From assembly GCA_020636695.1 (NCBI GenBank), contig JACJXJ010000013.1, positions 1 to 36,370 of the forward strand: a DNA stretch of 36,370 nt, in the 5' to 3' direction. The first letter of the stretch is position 1. Each line of letters starts with the position of its first letter. The notes beneath the pieces were generated by a model. The model was not told where the DNA came from. It did not search any database and saw only the letters and a list, made by a program, of their open reading frames with translations. This stretch comes from Prevotellaceae bacterium. GTDB taxonomy: Bacteria > Bacteroidota > Bacteroidia > Bacteroidales > Paludibacteraceae. Positions 8,698 through 16,388 of this stretch are shown here, piece by piece. The position numbers and the translations under genes were made by a program.

Positions 8698-10089
8698 TTA
8701 TAATTTTAAATCGTTAATCTTGACTAACATCGTGCCTTGCGCATTGGCATCGAGGCGAACGGCTCCTGGAACCAAATTTAAACCTGTGACTGTGATGGTT
8801 GAAATCGAACCATTTAAATAGATACCATCGTAAATTTGGTAGTTTTTCAACATCGTGTTGGCTTCGCTTTTCATCGACTCGATATCACTTTTTACAGGAT
8901 AACTCAAGTATGGTTTCAGTTTATTGAGTATCACACCGTGCAGTAACCATTCGGCAGACTTGAGCAACCCATTTTGGGTTTTTAGTTCAAACTGTGGATT
9001 TTCCACTTCGATGGCCGTTTTTTCCGCATTGTAGATTAAATTACCTGTAAAATAGATACGACCTTTGACAGAGCCCACGACATCGGCTACAAAAATGGCT
9101 TTGCCTGCGCTGCCATAAATAGATACATCGGTGATAGTAATCGACTTTTTGCCGTCGGCAAAGGTTTTATTGACCAATTGTTGGCGCGTTAATTCGGTAA
9201 TTTTGTCGAACGTTACATCGGCAGCCACATTGAGATTGAAATTTTTAGAAATGGCGGGTACGCTTTTGAGCGGTGCTAATGCTACTGGCGCATTGGCTTT
9301 GGGTTGAACACCCATAAACGATTCAATTTGCGCATTCATCGACATACCAATGGATAATTTCTGACCTACCGTGGTAAATGGTGCCACACTCATCTCTTTG
9401 GGCGTAATGCGTAGCCATAAATTGGTTTCGGGACTCACTTGCATTGGTTTTTGTATTTCCGACCACGCCATTTGTACGTATTTTTTCAATTCCACCATCT
9501 GTGCCAAAGTTTGGTCTATTTGGTCGGTGATGAGTGTCGTACTTTTATCTAACGCAAAGTTGGCGATGGGCGTCACAGGAACGGTTACGCCAACCACGTT
9601 CAATTTGGGTGCTTCAATCCATTGATAACCCGTTGGTGTGGTTTTAGCAATCAATTTCCAATTTTTGTCAATAGTAATGGTGGTTTTATATCCAAGTGCA
9701 ATGGTGCCGGTGGCTTCGTAATGGTCGCCAATGGTAAAACCAAATTTTTCGATGTTCCACGCAAAACGCGTCCATATTTTGAGTGGCACTTGGTATTCAA
9801 TCACATTATTTTTAACTGTAAAAGCAAAGTTCTGGGCCTTCCACACTTTGATACTTAAATCTTGATTGTTGATATTTTTGCCCTCGTACAAAAGTCCTGT
9901 GAGCTTTTTATTCAACGTGGTTTCCAGCTGTTTGACATCAATTTCGGCTTGTATAGGAAATTCCGAATTGGCTGGTGCCAAACTCGTTGGCAGGTACGAC
10001 TCTTTAGGAGCATCCAGTTGTAAGGTTTTACAACTACTGAAGGAGAATGCCACTAAGGCAATGATAATGAATAAGTTATTTTTTTTCAC
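8698..10089 (-). CDS. DUF4403 family lipoprotein
   Basis: This 463-residue protein begins with a lipoprotein signal peptide and a lipobox FSFSSC (Cys at about 20). Its body matches the DUF4403 family as I know it. The early segment ESYLPTSLAPANSEFPIQAE is typical, as is the internal repetition of beta-rich modules. The function of the family is not established; envelope location is inferred from the lipobox. It stands alone, converging on dnaJ. A -7 promoter element lies 22 bases upstream of the start codon, so it is probably monocistronic. Confidence 0.75.
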   Translation of the reverse strand: MKKNNLFIIIALVAFSFSSCKTLQLDAPKESYLPTSLAPANSEFPIQAEIDVKQLETTLNKKLTGLLYEGKNINNQDLSIKVWKAQNFAFTVKNNVIEYQVPLKIWTRFAWNIEKFGFTIGDHYEATGTIALGYKTTITIDKNWKLIAKTTPTGYQWIEAPKLNVVGVTVPVTPIANFALDKSTTLITDQIDQTLAQMVELKKYVQMAWSEIQKPMQVSPETNLWLRITPKEMSVAPFTTVGQKLSIGMSMNAQIESFMGVQPKANAPVALAPLKSVPAISKNFNLNVAADVTFDKITELTRQQLVNKTFADGKKSITITDVSIYGSAGKAIFVADVVGSVKGRIYFTGNLIYNAEKTAIEVENPQFELKTQNGLLKSAEWLLHGVILNKLKPYLSYPVKSDIESMKSEANTMLKNYQIYDGIYLNGSISTITVTGLNLVPGAVRLDANAQGTMLVKINDLKL

Positions 10090-10111
10090 GGGTTGTTATT
10101 TTTTTGACCTG

Positions 10112-10119
10112 CAAAAGTA
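10112..10119 (-). promoter_or_regulatory. -7 promoter element of the DUF4403 gene
   Basis: Read on the minus strand this is TACTTTTG, fitting TAnnTTTG, and it lies 22 bases before the start codon. No good upstream TTTG is seen at 19-21 bases. Confidence 0.5.
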
Positions 10120-10797
10120 GATAATTTATGCCGAACCTAATCTTATTTTTTTATTATTTTAGCATAAATCCAATGCTGTTTTTCCCTGTTTTTTAATATT
10201 TGTTGTTTATAAGGATAGTTCTTTCTTATAGATATAAAAGAGGGCGGATATTTTATCTACTCTTGACTAATGAATATTCAAAGGATAATTTAAAGATGGT
10301 AACTAATATTTTTGCTGCTAAAATTATATTTATAAACTAATATCTTACTTTTTATAAAAGATTAACTGTTGAAAATTTATTAATTTTTCAACCCTTGGCG
10401 TAGTATATTTTTTATATTGTTATATTTCTTTAATGGTTCAAATTTTTTACATTTGCTATTGATAACCTTTCATTCATAGTTTTGACATTAATTTTCAACT
10501 TGTTTGCGGCTTGGTTTTATTACTTCAGTCTAGATTGCATAATTTATTATTATGTCCTATTGATTGTCATAATATGAATTTTTTCTCTTAAAAATCTTTG
10601 CTTTACGGTTTATATTTCGCTATTCATATCAAATAATCTTCATGTATTAAATTTGTAATTTCCTTTTCTTGTATTTTGAGTAAATTTAATTAAATTATAT
10701 TCTTACTTTTGCAATTCTCCAAATATATCCAGATAATTTCATTTAATCGTTATTCTGAGGTCCTCATAAGTTTAATAAATATTTCTGGCTTTTATAA
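10120..10797 (+). other. Gene-free AT-rich stretch
   Basis: About 680 bases with no open frame longer than about 60 codons on either strand and very high A+T. It contains one 8-bp inverted repeat, GTTGAAAA/TTTTCAAC (10368-10375 and 10385-10392), and a plus-strand promoter-like element TACTTTTG at 10704-10711 with no gene after it. It may hold decayed remains of the missing 3' half of the neighbouring short gene, but I could not recognise a protein relic with confidence. Confidence 0.5.
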
Positions 10798-11268
10798 TCA
10801 TAATTGATTTTCTTGGTATTCAATTCGTTTTGCTGTTACCTCATATCTTTCTATTGCATTTGTCTCTCCCCATATGTAACTAGTTAAAACTGGACTCAGA
10901 TTAGTTTTATTTTTTATCTGTTTAGAGTCTATTTTATAAAATTCAGATAAAAACGTCAAAATAAAACCAAAAAATGTTTGAGGATTACTCTGGTTGATTG
11001 CAAATTTGGGATTAAGCCATTCCGCGTATTTAATGGCTGCAGAGTATGGATCTTTCTCAATTGCTGACATAAAAACATCCATTTCGGCCCATCCGTATGT
11101 TTCCATACCCATAAAGGCCATTTTGTATTCGCATCTATCATAATTAGTGCCTGCGATAGGGATATGTGGTGCAGGTATACCATCCATCTCTAATTCTTTA
11201 ATTTCTCTTGCAAAATCAGTCAAAGGTTTTTTGTACTGATTACTAATTCTTTCATTTGTTGTTGTCAT
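10798..11268 (-). CDS. Short unrecognised protein, possibly a truncated N-terminal fragment
   Basis: This 156-residue protein has no signal peptide or membrane segment. The stretch PHIPIAGTNYDRCEYKMAFM followed by GMETYGW recalls, weakly, uncharacterised proteins of the uracil-DNA-glycosylase-like fold, which are usually about twice as long. I do not assign a function. The stop is followed by the 0.7 kb gene-free stretch, as expected if the 3' part has decayed, and the C-terminus ends abruptly in YQENQL. The genes on either side are not related to it. It could equally be an intact small protein. No clear promoter is visible upstream. Confidence 0.4.
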   Translation of the reverse strand: MTTTNERISNQYKKPLTDFAREIKELEMDGIPAPHIPIAGTNYDRCEYKMAFMGMETYGWAEMDVFMSAIEKDPYSAAIKYAEWLNPKFAINQSNPQTFFGFILTFLSEFYKIDSKQIKNKTNLSPVLTSYIWGETNAIERYEVTAKRIEYQENQL

Positions 11269-11350
11269 ATTCTGTTAATGTTTGTTTATTAGCAATTCGT
11301 AAAATTAAACATTTGTTTTCAAATAATAATGTTTATTTAATAAAATATCA

Positions 11351-11382
11351 ATTACCCTACGCCAATAATGGTGTAGGGTAAT
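11351..11382 (-). terminator. Hairpin terminator after the WG-repeat gene
   Basis: ATTACCCTACGCCA (11351-11364) pairs with TGGTGTAGGGTAAT (11369-11382) with one G-U pair and the loop ATAA. It begins 11 bases after the minus-strand stop. The T-run on the minus strand is weak (TTGATATTTTATT); on the plus strand a longer T-run follows. Confidence 0.65.
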
Positions 11383-11392
11383 TTCATTTTTT

Positions 11393-12490
11393 TTAGTCCA
11401 GTAATGCTAACACGTGACCATCTTGATCGATAGTTATCTGTTTGAATATTGTAGGTAATACGGGATTACCATTTTTATCAAACAGACCATATTTATTCTC
11501 TGTGGTTTTCACTCGGAATTGGTGAGTAGTTCTGTTGAATGTGACATGCTTATAAAGGCAAGGTATCACTATTTCACCATTTACATTGATGTAACCTCGC
11601 AATCCTTCACTTGATTTTACAGGAATGAGTTCTTCACATCCAAGTACCAAAATCTCGGCATAAGTTGGTTCTACAATCACTTTACCTTCAGGTGTCATCA
11701 ATCCGAACTTTCCATCTTGGTAGAATGCTAAACGATTTGATGCCACCCACATACAACGCCAATAAGGATAAGGTAGAGAGTCATCATAAGTTGCAGAATA
11801 ATTGGTATGATGGACTATTTGTTCCTCCTCATCAATAATTACTAGTTTGCCATTTACTTTAGCAATGGCATAACCAGCTTCGGTAAATGGTTCCAAAAAT
11901 TCGTAATGTCCTTTAGTAATGCGTTTCTTTTGTGCTGATAATAGAAAATACTCCCCATTGAGCGCTACGGCCACTGATTTGTCTTTTGCTTTTGCTCCAA
12001 TTAATAGTCGTACATCTTCTACCATGGAATAGCTTGTTTCTAATTGTTCGTTCAAAACAAGCCAGCAACGATCTGATTTTTTTAACCAATAAGTCTCTGC
12101 AAAATAGATGATACGCTCATAAATAGCTGGTAATAGAACTTGGTAGTTACTATCGCAAATTCCGAACTTTTTATTTTCTTCTAGATTACTTGTACCGTTT
12201 ACATGTTCGTAGAAAATACAATGACCGTTACTACCATTGTAATCAATCATGATTGGTAGAATTTCATTAAGATTGGTGTCAAAAGTTGCATGCGTAAAAT
12301 CTTCTTTTGTTAGATCAAACAAATGGTCGTTTAGCGCAATAACTGACATGTAGTCTTTGGCTGGAAAAATAATTTCTCCATTGCGTTTTATAATACCTTC
12401 TTTATTGTCGGAGGTACGATAGACGCCATACTGATTTTTAAAATCCTTCACCGAAATGAGATTTTTCACTTGAGATACATTCATAAGCAT
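11393..12490 (-). CDS. WG-repeat protein
   Basis: This 365-residue protein is made of degenerate WG (KWG-type) repeats, each with a core like GLFDKNGNPVLP. Examples are KFGICDSNYQVLLPAIYE, KFGLMTPEGKVIVEPTYAE and KYGLFDKNGNPVLPTIFK; five or more copies can be seen along the chain. Such proteins fold as repeat-strand solenoids or propellers and usually bind proteins or surface ligands; no enzymatic motif is seen. There is no signal peptide, so a cytoplasmic location is likely. Two Met codons open the frame (residues 1 and 3), and either could be the start. A 14-base palindrome lies 44 bases upstream, possibly an operator. It is flanked by a terminator and by the tRNA-Ser unit, so it is probably transcribed alone. 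Confidence 0.75.
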   Translation of the reverse strand: MLMNVSQVKNLISVKDFKNQYGVYRTSDNKEGIIKRNGEIIFPAKDYMSVIALNDHLFDLTKEDFTHATFDTNLNEILPIMIDYNGSNGHCIFYEHVNGTSNLEENKKFGICDSNYQVLLPAIYERIIYFAETYWLKKSDRCWLVLNEQLETSYSMVEDVRLLIGAKAKDKSVAVALNGEYFLLSAQKKRITKGHYEFLEPFTEAGYAIAKVNGKLVIIDEEEQIVHHTNYSATYDDSLPYPYWRCMWVASNRLAFYQDGKFGLMTPEGKVIVEPTYAEILVLGCEELIPVKSSEGLRGYINVNGEIVIPCLYKHVTFNRTTHQFRVKTTENKYGLFDKNGNPVLPTIFKQITIDQDGHVLALLD

Positions 12491-12533
12491 AATAATTAGG
12501 TTTAATTTTTTAAATAAATAACTGTCAATATAA

Positions 12534-12547
12534 GCGGTTTAAACCGC
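12534..12547. promoter_or_regulatory. Perfect 14-base palindrome upstream of the WG-repeat gene
   Basis: GCGGTTTAAACCGC is a perfect palindrome with a GC-rich edge in an AT-rich region, 44 bases before the WG-repeat start. It could be an operator for a dimeric regulator. No T-run follows, so a terminator is unlikely. Confidence 0.4.
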
Positions 12548-12694
12548 AAATTGGAGTATTTGAAAAAACCTATATTTGATTATCAATTAGTTATGATTTT
12601 GTGTAAATTGGTTTTGACGCTTTTTTAACAGAAAACTAGGGGAAGATATGTTGAACGAGTAAAAATTTAACTCGCTAAGTGGTGTTATGAAATA

Positions 12695-12733
12695 ACTAAA
12701 AAGAGCGAGATAAATTATCTCGCTCTTTTTAGT
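12695..12733 (-). terminator. Terminator of tRNA-Ser
   Basis: A perfect 18-base inverted repeat (12695-12712 and 12716-12733) with a three-base loop, ending in a T-run, lies 6 bases after the 3' end of the tRNA on the minus strand. The AAAAAGAGCGAG/CTCGCTCTTTTT arms make it usable in both directions. Confidence 0.85.
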
Positions 12734-12739
12734 GCTTTG

Positions 12740-12826
12740 CGGAAGCTGGGGGATTCGAACCCCCGGTACGGTTACCCGTACGTCAGTTTAGCAAACTGGT
12801 GGTTTCAGCCACTCACCCAAACTTCC
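12740..12826 (-). tRNA. tRNA-Ser (anticodon GCU)
   Basis: On the minus strand an 87-base cloverleaf is visible. The acceptor stem GGAAGTT/AGCTTCC ends in discriminator G73, as expected for serine. The anticodon loop is TTGCTAA with GCT, reading AGC/AGU codons. A long variable arm (ACGTACGGGTAACCGTAC region) and the TPsiC arm GGGGGTTCGAATCCCCC follow, both class II serine features. The outermost anticodon-stem pair is a C-A mismatch. CCA is not encoded. It has its own -7 promoter element and terminator. Confidence 0.95.
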
Positions 12827-12856
12827 TTCTTAGTCGGCTAAGCCGCAAAAGCGGTG

Positions 12857-12864
12857 CAAAGATA
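12857..12864 (-). promoter_or_regulatory. -7 promoter element of tRNA-Ser
   Basis: Read on the minus strand this is TATCTTTG, 30 bases before the mature tRNA 5' end. A TTTC (12884-12887) sits at the upstream spacing of 19, one base off TTTG. A small stem CCGC/GCGG (12843-12854) lies in the leader. Confidence 0.6.
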
Positions 12865-12956
12865 GGATAATTTTCTTACATTTGAAAATAAAAAAACTAT
12901 TTCTTTTCAAAAAACTTATTACTACCTTTACACGTTAAATCATTATTGATAGATTT

Positions 12957-14033
12957 ATGACATTTAAAAAGATGCGTGATTTTATAGTACGAAATAAGCG
13001 GCTGATATTGCCCATTTTACTCGGACTTTTTATCGTTTTATTTGTGGCCTATCGTCGTGTGGCGATTGCCTTTTTGCCGAATTTTTCGGTACCAAATGGC
13101 GAAAAGGTATACGTGTATGTGTATCCTAACACGACCGTGGATAGTGTGTCGGTACAGCTCGAACAGTTGCAAGTGGTACGTAACGCCTCGGGTTTTGTGC
13201 GCTACATGAAAACCAAGGACTACGATAAACGCATAAAACCAGGTAAATATCGGATTGAAGATGGTATGACCAATCGTACCTTGGGGCAACACCTTATTTT
13301 TGGTATGCAGGAAGCGGTGCAATTGAAATTTAATAATATTCGTTTGAAGGAACAGTTGGCAGCTCGTTTAGCACAACAACTGATGGCGGATTCTACGCAA
13401 TTTATTCACTTAATGAATGACGCTGAATTTCTCAAACGTTATGATATGACGCCTGAAACTGTTATTGCCATGTTTATTCCAAATACGTACGAAGTGTACT
13501 GGGATGTAACCGCTGAAAAATTGTTTGATCGCATGTTTCAAGAATACAAACGCTTTTGGACAGAAGAACGTTTGGCTAAAGCTCAAGCAGCCAATCTCAC
13601 GCCGGTAGAAGTGTCCACGTTGGCGTCTATTGTGGATGAAGAAACGAATGTGGCTAAAGATAAACCAGTAATTGCAGGTTTGTACCTCAATCGTATGCGT
13701 AAAGGAATGCCTTTACAAGCGTGTCCTACCGTGAAATTTGCGTTAGGTGATTTTACGTTAACACATGTACTGACAGAACACACGCGCGTGAATTCGCCCT
13801 ACAATACGTACAAAAATCGTGGTTTACCTCCAGGTCCTATTCGTATGGCGAGTATTGCAGGTATCGATGCGGTGCTGAATTATACAAAAAGCAATTATAT
13901 TTATATGTGTGCCAAAGAAACGCTCAATGGGGAACATAATTTTGCGACTACGTTAGCCGAGCACAACCAGAATACACAACGTTACTACCGCGCTTATCGC
14001 CAGTGGGAACGTAATAAACAGAGTCAAAAATAA
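12957..14033 (+). CDS. mltG: Endolytic transglycosylase MltG (YceG-like)
   Basis: MltG cleaves nascent peptidoglycan strands inside the glycan chain and so terminates their growth. The 358-residue protein has a basic N-terminus, one membrane segment (about residues 15-38), and a periplasmic domain. The catalytic-region signature LASIVDEETNVAKDKPVIAG contains the conserved Glu in DEE, and it is followed by LYLNRMRKGMPLQACPTVKF and SPYNTYKNRGLPPGPI, all hallmark YceG motifs. Length is typical. It heads a plus-strand run with mgsA, serA and xerD with gaps of 27, 11 and 7 bases, so these are probably co-transcribed. The shared operon does not itself suggest a common function. Confidence 0.93.
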   Translation: MTFKKMRDFIVRNKRLILPILLGLFIVLFVAYRRVAIAFLPNFSVPNGEKVYVYVYPNTTVDSVSVQLEQLQVVRNASGFVRYMKTKDYDKRIKPGKYRIEDGMTNRTLGQHLIFGMQEAVQLKFNNIRLKEQLAARLAQQLMADSTQFIHLMNDAEFLKRYDMTPETVIAMFIPNTYEVYWDVTAEKLFDRMFQEYKRFWTEERLAKAQAANLTPVEVSTLASIVDEETNVAKDKPVIAGLYLNRMRKGMPLQACPTVKFALGDFTLTHVLTEHTRVNSPYNTYKNRGLPPGPIRMASIAGIDAVLNYTKSNYIYMCAKETLNGEHNFATTLAEHNQNTQRYYRAYRQWERNKQSQK

Positions 14034-14060
14034 ATCAGTCATTTAATACATTAGTAGATT

Positions 14061-14507
14061 ATGAAAAGGAAATTAACCATAGCGCTGGTAGCGCACGATC
14101 AACGGAAAGCCGATATGGTAGAGTGGGCAGTGTTCAATGCCGACTTCTTGTCGCAGCACAAAATTGTGTGCACAGGAACCACTGGTAGCTTGATAGAAAA
14201 AGCATTTGCCGATAAAGGTGTGGAAGCAGAAGTTCAACGTATGCATTCGGGACCTTATGGTGGTGACGCTGAAATTGCTGCCATGGTAGTACGCAAGGAG
14301 ATTGATTTGGCAGTTTTCTTGATCGACGATTTGAGTGCTCAACCTCACGAAGCTGATATCCAGATGCTTTTGCGTCAATGTCGGGTGCATAATGTACCGA
14401 TTGCTTGTAATCGTTACAGTGCCGATTTGATGATAACCAGCACCTTGTGGGACGATGACACCTATCAACCAACTGCTCCTCAATACATTCATTATAAACG
14501 CGATTAA
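14061..14507 (+). CDS. mgsA: Methylglyoxal synthase
   Basis: MgsA converts dihydroxyacetone phosphate to methylglyoxal and phosphate, a bypass that relieves phosphorylated-sugar stress and recovers phosphate. The 148-residue protein starts with KLTIALVAHDQRKADMVEWA, typical of the family. The phosphate-binding loop is CTGTTGSLIEKAF. The catalytic Asp lies in SGPYGGDAEIA (about Asp69), and the family His in QPHEADIQMLLRQC (about His96). Length is normal for the family. It begins 27 bases after mltG and is followed by serA after 11 bases. It is a cytoplasmic homohexamer in characterised members. Confidence 0.95.
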   Translation: MKRKLTIALVAHDQRKADMVEWAVFNADFLSQHKIVCTGTTGSLIEKAFADKGVEAEVQRMHSGPYGGDAEIAAMVVRKEIDLAVFLIDDLSAQPHEADIQMLLRQCRVHNVPIACNRYSADLMITSTLWDDDTYQPTAPQYIHYKRD

Positions 14508-14518
14508 TACTAGAAGCA

Positions 14519-15436
14519 ATGAAAATTTTAGTTGCAACAGAAAAACCTTTTGCCAAGGTGGCTATAGATGGCATACGTCAAATAGTAGAAGCTGCTGGCT
14601 GTGAATTAATATTATTGGAAAAATACACCGATGTGTCGCAATTGTACGATGCCGTGGCGGATGCCGATGGTTTAATTGTTCGGTCCGACAAAGTAACGGC
14701 CGAAGTCGTTGCGCATGCATCAAAATTAAAAATTGTAGTACGTGCTGGAGCTGGTTATGATAATTTGGATTTGGCGGCTTGTTCTGCCAAAGGCATTGTG
14801 GCGATGAATACACCAGGACAAAACTCAAATGCTGTAGCTGAATTAGCGCTTGGCATGATGCTGTTTATGGCTCGTAACCATTTTCAACCAGGCACAGGAA
14901 CTGAATTGAAAGGTAAAACACTTGGTATTCAAGCGTATGGAAATGTGGGTCGTTTGGTGGCTCAATTGGCTAAAGGATTTGGCATGGACGTGTTGGCGTT
15001 CGACCCGTTTGTGCCAGCTGATAAAATGGTGGCTGAAGGCGTTACGCCTATCACTGATTTGAAAGAATTGTATCGTCGTTCTAACTATTTGTCGTTGCAT
15101 ATTCCAGCCAACGAGCAAACCAAGAAATCAATCAATTACGACCTCTTGAGTGTGATGCCTAAAGGGGCTTGTTTGGTGAATACCGCACGTAAAGAGGTTA
15201 TTCATGAAGAAGATTTGATGCGTGTGATGGAAGAACGGCCGGACTTTAAATACGTGTCCGATATCGCGCCAGATTCCTTGGCGGCTTTGCAAGAAAAATT
15301 TGGTACACGGGTATTTGCTACAGCTAAAAAGATGGGTGCAGAAACCGCTGAAGCTAATGTGAATGCAGGTCTTGCTGCTGCAAACCAAGTCGTTGGCTTT
15401 TTGAAAGAAGGCGTCGATCGTTTTCGCGTAAATTAA
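14519..15436 (+). CDS. serA: D-3-phosphoglycerate dehydrogenase, short form without ACT domain
   Basis: This 305-residue D-2-hydroxyacid dehydrogenase is most like the short phosphoglycerate dehydrogenase of Bacteroidetes, which oxidises 3-phosphoglycerate to start serine synthesis. It has IRSDK-type substrate-domain residues (LIVRSDKVTAE), the RAGAGYDNLD segment, a Rossmann loop GIQAYGNVG, and the conserved Arg in NTARKEVIHEEDL. There is no ACT or other regulatory domain, so feedback by serine must differ from E. coli. The usual catalytic His of the PHIGAST motif is Lys here (KKMGAET, Lys at about 271), and the usual Glu of DVFxxEP is not evident. This matches a known lysine-type PGDH group rather than a damaged enzyme. 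No serC is adjacent. Confidence 0.8.
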   Translation: MKILVATEKPFAKVAIDGIRQIVEAAGCELILLEKYTDVSQLYDAVADADGLIVRSDKVTAEVVAHASKLKIVVRAGAGYDNLDLAACSAKGIVAMNTPGQNSNAVAELALGMMLFMARNHFQPGTGTELKGKTLGIQAYGNVGRLVAQLAKGFGMDVLAFDPFVPADKMVAEGVTPITDLKELYRRSNYLSLHIPANEQTKKSINYDLLSVMPKGACLVNTARKEVIHEEDLMRVMEERPDFKYVSDIAPDSLAALQEKFGTRVFATAKKMGAETAEANVNAGLAAANQVVGFLKEGVDRFRVN

Positions 15437-15443
15437 CTTACTT

Positions 15444-16358
15444 ATGGCTGATGCCATTGCACACATACCAGTAGTTAAACGTTATCGTGCCTATTTGCGG
15501 CTCGAAAAATCGCTGTCGGAAAATACTATTGAAGCTTACATGCGTGATTTGGGTTTGTTATTCGATTTTTTCGATAACCAACAACTAGATTACTTAAAGG
15601 CTCGTTTATCCGATTTTCAACAGTTTTTGTTGGAGTTGAATACGTTAGGTCTACAAGCACGATCGCAAGCGCGTGTGGTGTCGGGCATTAGGTCGTTTTA
15701 TCGTTTTTTACTGTACAATGATGAGCTGAATGTGGATCCGACAGAGTTGTTGGAGCAACCACAGTTGCCTTTATATTTGCCCGAAGTGCTTTCGATAGAA
15801 GAAATTGAAGCGATTGTGGCAGCGGTGGATTTATCGAAACCTGAAGGTCATCGTAATCTAGCAATTATTGAAACATTGTATGGTTCAGGTTTGCGTGTGT
15901 CGGAGCTGGTCAATTTGAAACTCTCGAATATGTTTAGCGATAAACATTTTATGAAGGTGGAAGGTAAAGGCAGTAAACAGCGATTAGTGCCTTTGTCGGA
16001 ACCTTCAGAACGTGCTATTCAATTGTGGTTGCGCGATCGGAATTTGTTGACTGTCCAAAAAGGGAATGAGGATTTTGTATTTCTGAATCGTCGTGGTGCA
16101 AAATTGACACGTGAAATGATTTTTATCATTGTCAAACAGTTGGCTGCCATGGCTGGTGTTACTAAAACGATTAGTCCACATACATTCCGTCACTCCTTTG
16201 CGACGCATTTGCTCGAAGGCGGTGCTAATTTGCGAGCTATTCAACAAATGCTAGGGCACGAAAGTATTTTAACGACTGAAATTTATACGCACATCGATGT
16301 TGATTTTTTGCGTTCTGAAGTACTGGATAAGCATCCGCGCAATCATACATCATCATAA
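15444..16358 (+). CDS. xerD: XerD-type site-specific tyrosine recombinase
   Basis: This 304-residue tyrosine recombinase is of the XerC/XerD type that resolves chromosome dimers at dif. The N-terminal SAM-like core-binding domain spans about residues 10-100. The catalytic set is complete: Arg151 (GSGLRVSEL), Lys175 (GKGSK), His246 and Arg249 (HTFRHSFATHLLEGG), His272 (GHESILTTEIYTH) and Tyr281. XerD rather than XerC is suggested by overall length and the YLPEVLSIEEIEAI segment, but this is not certain. It follows serA after 7 bases and ends at a shared terminator. No att site or integrated element is seen beside it, so a housekeeping role is more likely than an integrase role. Confidence 0.87.
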   Translation: MADAIAHIPVVKRYRAYLRLEKSLSENTIEAYMRDLGLLFDFFDNQQLDYLKARLSDFQQFLLELNTLGLQARSQARVVSGIRSFYRFLLYNDELNVDPTELLEQPQLPLYLPEVLSIEEIEAIVAAVDLSKPEGHRNLAIIETLYGSGLRVSELVNLKLSNMFSDKHFMKVEGKGSKQRLVPLSEPSERAIQLWLRDRNLLTVQKGNEDFVFLNRRGAKLTREMIFIIVKQLAAMAGVTKTISPHTFRHSFATHLLEGGANLRAIQQMLGHESILTTEIYTHIDVDFLRSEVLDKHPRNHTSS

Positions 16359-16388
16359 AAAAAGGACTCAATTTTGAGTCCTTTTTTA
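16357..16388. terminator. Bidirectional terminator between xerD and nadE
   Basis: GGACTCAA (16364-16371) pairs with TTGAGTCC (16374-16381) around a two-base loop, with A and T runs extending the stem on both sides. It sits between two converging genes and fits both. Confidence 0.9.

Noticed and set aside
15444..16358. Phage or island integrase
   Set aside because: All features fit the chromosomal XerC/D type, and there is no att-like repeat or mobile cargo nearby. The tRNA-Ser gene is 2.6 kb away with an intact 3' end.
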